Under the pieces are notes generated by a model. The model saw only the letters and a list, made by a program, of their open reading frames with translations. It did not search any database and was not told the DNA's origin. The position numbers and the translations under genes are program-made. A DNA stretch of 64,000 nt from CAIUGU01 sp965279735 (GTDB lineage Bacteria > Pseudomonadota > Gammaproteobacteria > Steroidobacterales > Steroidobacteraceae). Below, piece after piece: positions 63,429-64,000 of the stretch (position 1 is the first letter of the stretch; every line of letters starts with the position of its first letter). The stretch lies in assembly GCA_965279735.1 (NCBI GenBank), contig OZ257260.1:3596001-3660000 (forward strand). The letters run 5' to 3'.

Positions 63429-64000
63429 CTAGCGAATCCCTTTCAGCTGTTTGAAGCGCGCGATGTCACGCGCGAAGGCGGCCTTGAGCTGTTCCTGCTC
63501 GGCCTGTTTCGACACGATGGTTGCCTGGTAGGTCTGCAGGCTGTTCACCGTGTTGACCATGTCTTCAGCCATATGGTCCGGTAGCGGCGGTGCGCTCGGG
63601 CTGTCGCTGTAAGGCCGGAACCGCGCAACCTGCTGCTGCAGCCGCGACTGCCGTTCCTTCATCGTCGAGATGTTCTGCTGCGTGACATTCAATTGCGCCT
63701 CCAGCAGTTCCAGTCGCTGGTTCCGCAAGCGTTCGATGTCTTCCACGCTGAGATAGGTGTCGATCAGCATGCGATCGCGCTGCGCCTGCTCTTCACGCAG
63801 CCGGCGCGCTCCACCCTCCTGCACCTCGCGCTGCTGCCGGGCAGCGCGCGACTGGTCTCCCTCGATCATGCGCAGGACGGTTCCACGATCGTTCAACACC
63901 TGAGTATCGCGTCCAACGCAGACTGCCGGCTGCCGGTCACCGACCTGGGTTTGACCGTTGGCATCCGTGCAACGAAAGAAAGCCTCCCGGGTGCCGCCAC
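63429..64000 (-). CDS. DUF4124-domain protein with coiled coil, 5' end missing
   Basis: The frame is open from the right edge to the stop at 63429. The visible N-terminal part, FFRCTDANGQTQVGDRQPAV, is the DUF4124 motif of periplasmic proteins, followed by a long coiled-coil region rich in Gln, Arg, Glu and Leu (positions about 63500-63850 on the minus strand) with repeats of LEAQLNV and RLQQQVARF. The signal peptide expected for such proteins lies outside the window. A downstream in-frame GTG at 63899 is not the true start. Function unknown. Confidence 0.72.
   Translation of the reverse strand, partial: GGTREAFFRCTDANGQTQVGDRQPAVCVGRDTQVLNDRGTVLRMIEGDQSRAARQQREVQEGGARRLREEQAQRDRMLIDTYLSVEDIERLRNQRLELLEAQLNVTQQNISTMKERQSRLQQQVARFRPYSDSPSAPPLPDHMAEDMVNTVNSLQTYQATIVSKQAEQEQLKAAFARDIARFKQLKGIR

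Overview
The window reads as a GC-rich gammaproteobacterial chromosome segment. The strongest taxonomic clue is the right third. It carries rpoH-ftsX-ftsE-ftsY, then rsmD-coaD-mutM, then rpmG-rpmB-radC-coaBC-dut, which are two gene neighbourhoods of Escherichia coli and relatives placed side by side with a fatty-acid desaturase inserted. The accessory content (DUF222/HNH protein, malonyl-CoA synthetase, many lipoproteins, sugar/sorbosone dehydrogenases) would fit a Steroidobacter/Nevskia/Xanthomonadales-like environmental lineage, but that placement is inference. I saw no rRNA, tRNA, CRISPR array, insertion sequence or phage gene.

Layout. 1-2113 is the N-terminal part of a large AsmA/YdbH-like envelope protein (minus strand, cut by the window edge). 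2290-6401 holds two tandem exported COG4798 methyltransferase-fold proteins, a membrane-anchored receiver protein with a periplasmic OmpA-like tail, and a YheT hydrolase. 6398-10821 is a minus-strand operon for glycerophosphodiester/glycerol-3-phosphate use plus a fumarylacetoacetase-family enzyme. 10903-14100 has a glucose/sorbosone-dehydrogenase/diheme-cytochrome fusion lipoprotein, a bactofilin, and an 86-residue orphan protein behind a near-consensus sigma-54 promoter. 14178-21828 is gltB1-gltD1-matB. 21858-26510 carries an M16 peptidase pair, two tiny genes and a second sugar-dehydrogenase lipoprotein. 26514-32099 is a patchwork of small genes (glycosyltransferase, a 47-residue membrane protein, CsbD, TfoX-N, YhhY, an SOS-boxed DUF222/HNH protein, a DUF4019-like protein that looks AT-richer, and a GNAT). 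32121-42051 has a Tat carboxylesterase, serC, rsuA, rsmC, a GST, an HPt protein, a thioredoxin lipoprotein, a Tat epimerase, a pirin and an NTF2-like lipoprotein.

42106-48375 is a second, different glutamate synthase pair (gltB2-gltD2) behind a good sigma-70 promoter and a structured leader of about 290 nt. 48311-52207 is a minus-strand signalling block: a membrane PAS histidine kinase, a NarL-type regulator, a lone receiver and a lone PAS protein. 52321-64000 holds the OmpA-like lipoprotein and the conserved housekeeping block, ending in a DUF4124 protein cut by the right edge.

How the parts fit. Nitrogen assimilation is covered twice by two GOGAT types with different promoters. The glycerophosphodiester operon feeds dihydroxyacetone phosphate into central metabolism. 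The cell-division ABC pair FtsEX is co-oriented with FtsY and the heat-shock sigma factor. Three regulatory sites stand out: a perfect CIRCE element in front of rpoH, a perfect E. coli-type LexA box in front of the HNH gene, and a sigma-54 -24/-12 element in front of the 86-residue orphan. No single gene set here looks to me like a complete new defence or biosynthetic system. The most promising novelty is regulatory, plus the unusual architectures of a few envelope proteins.
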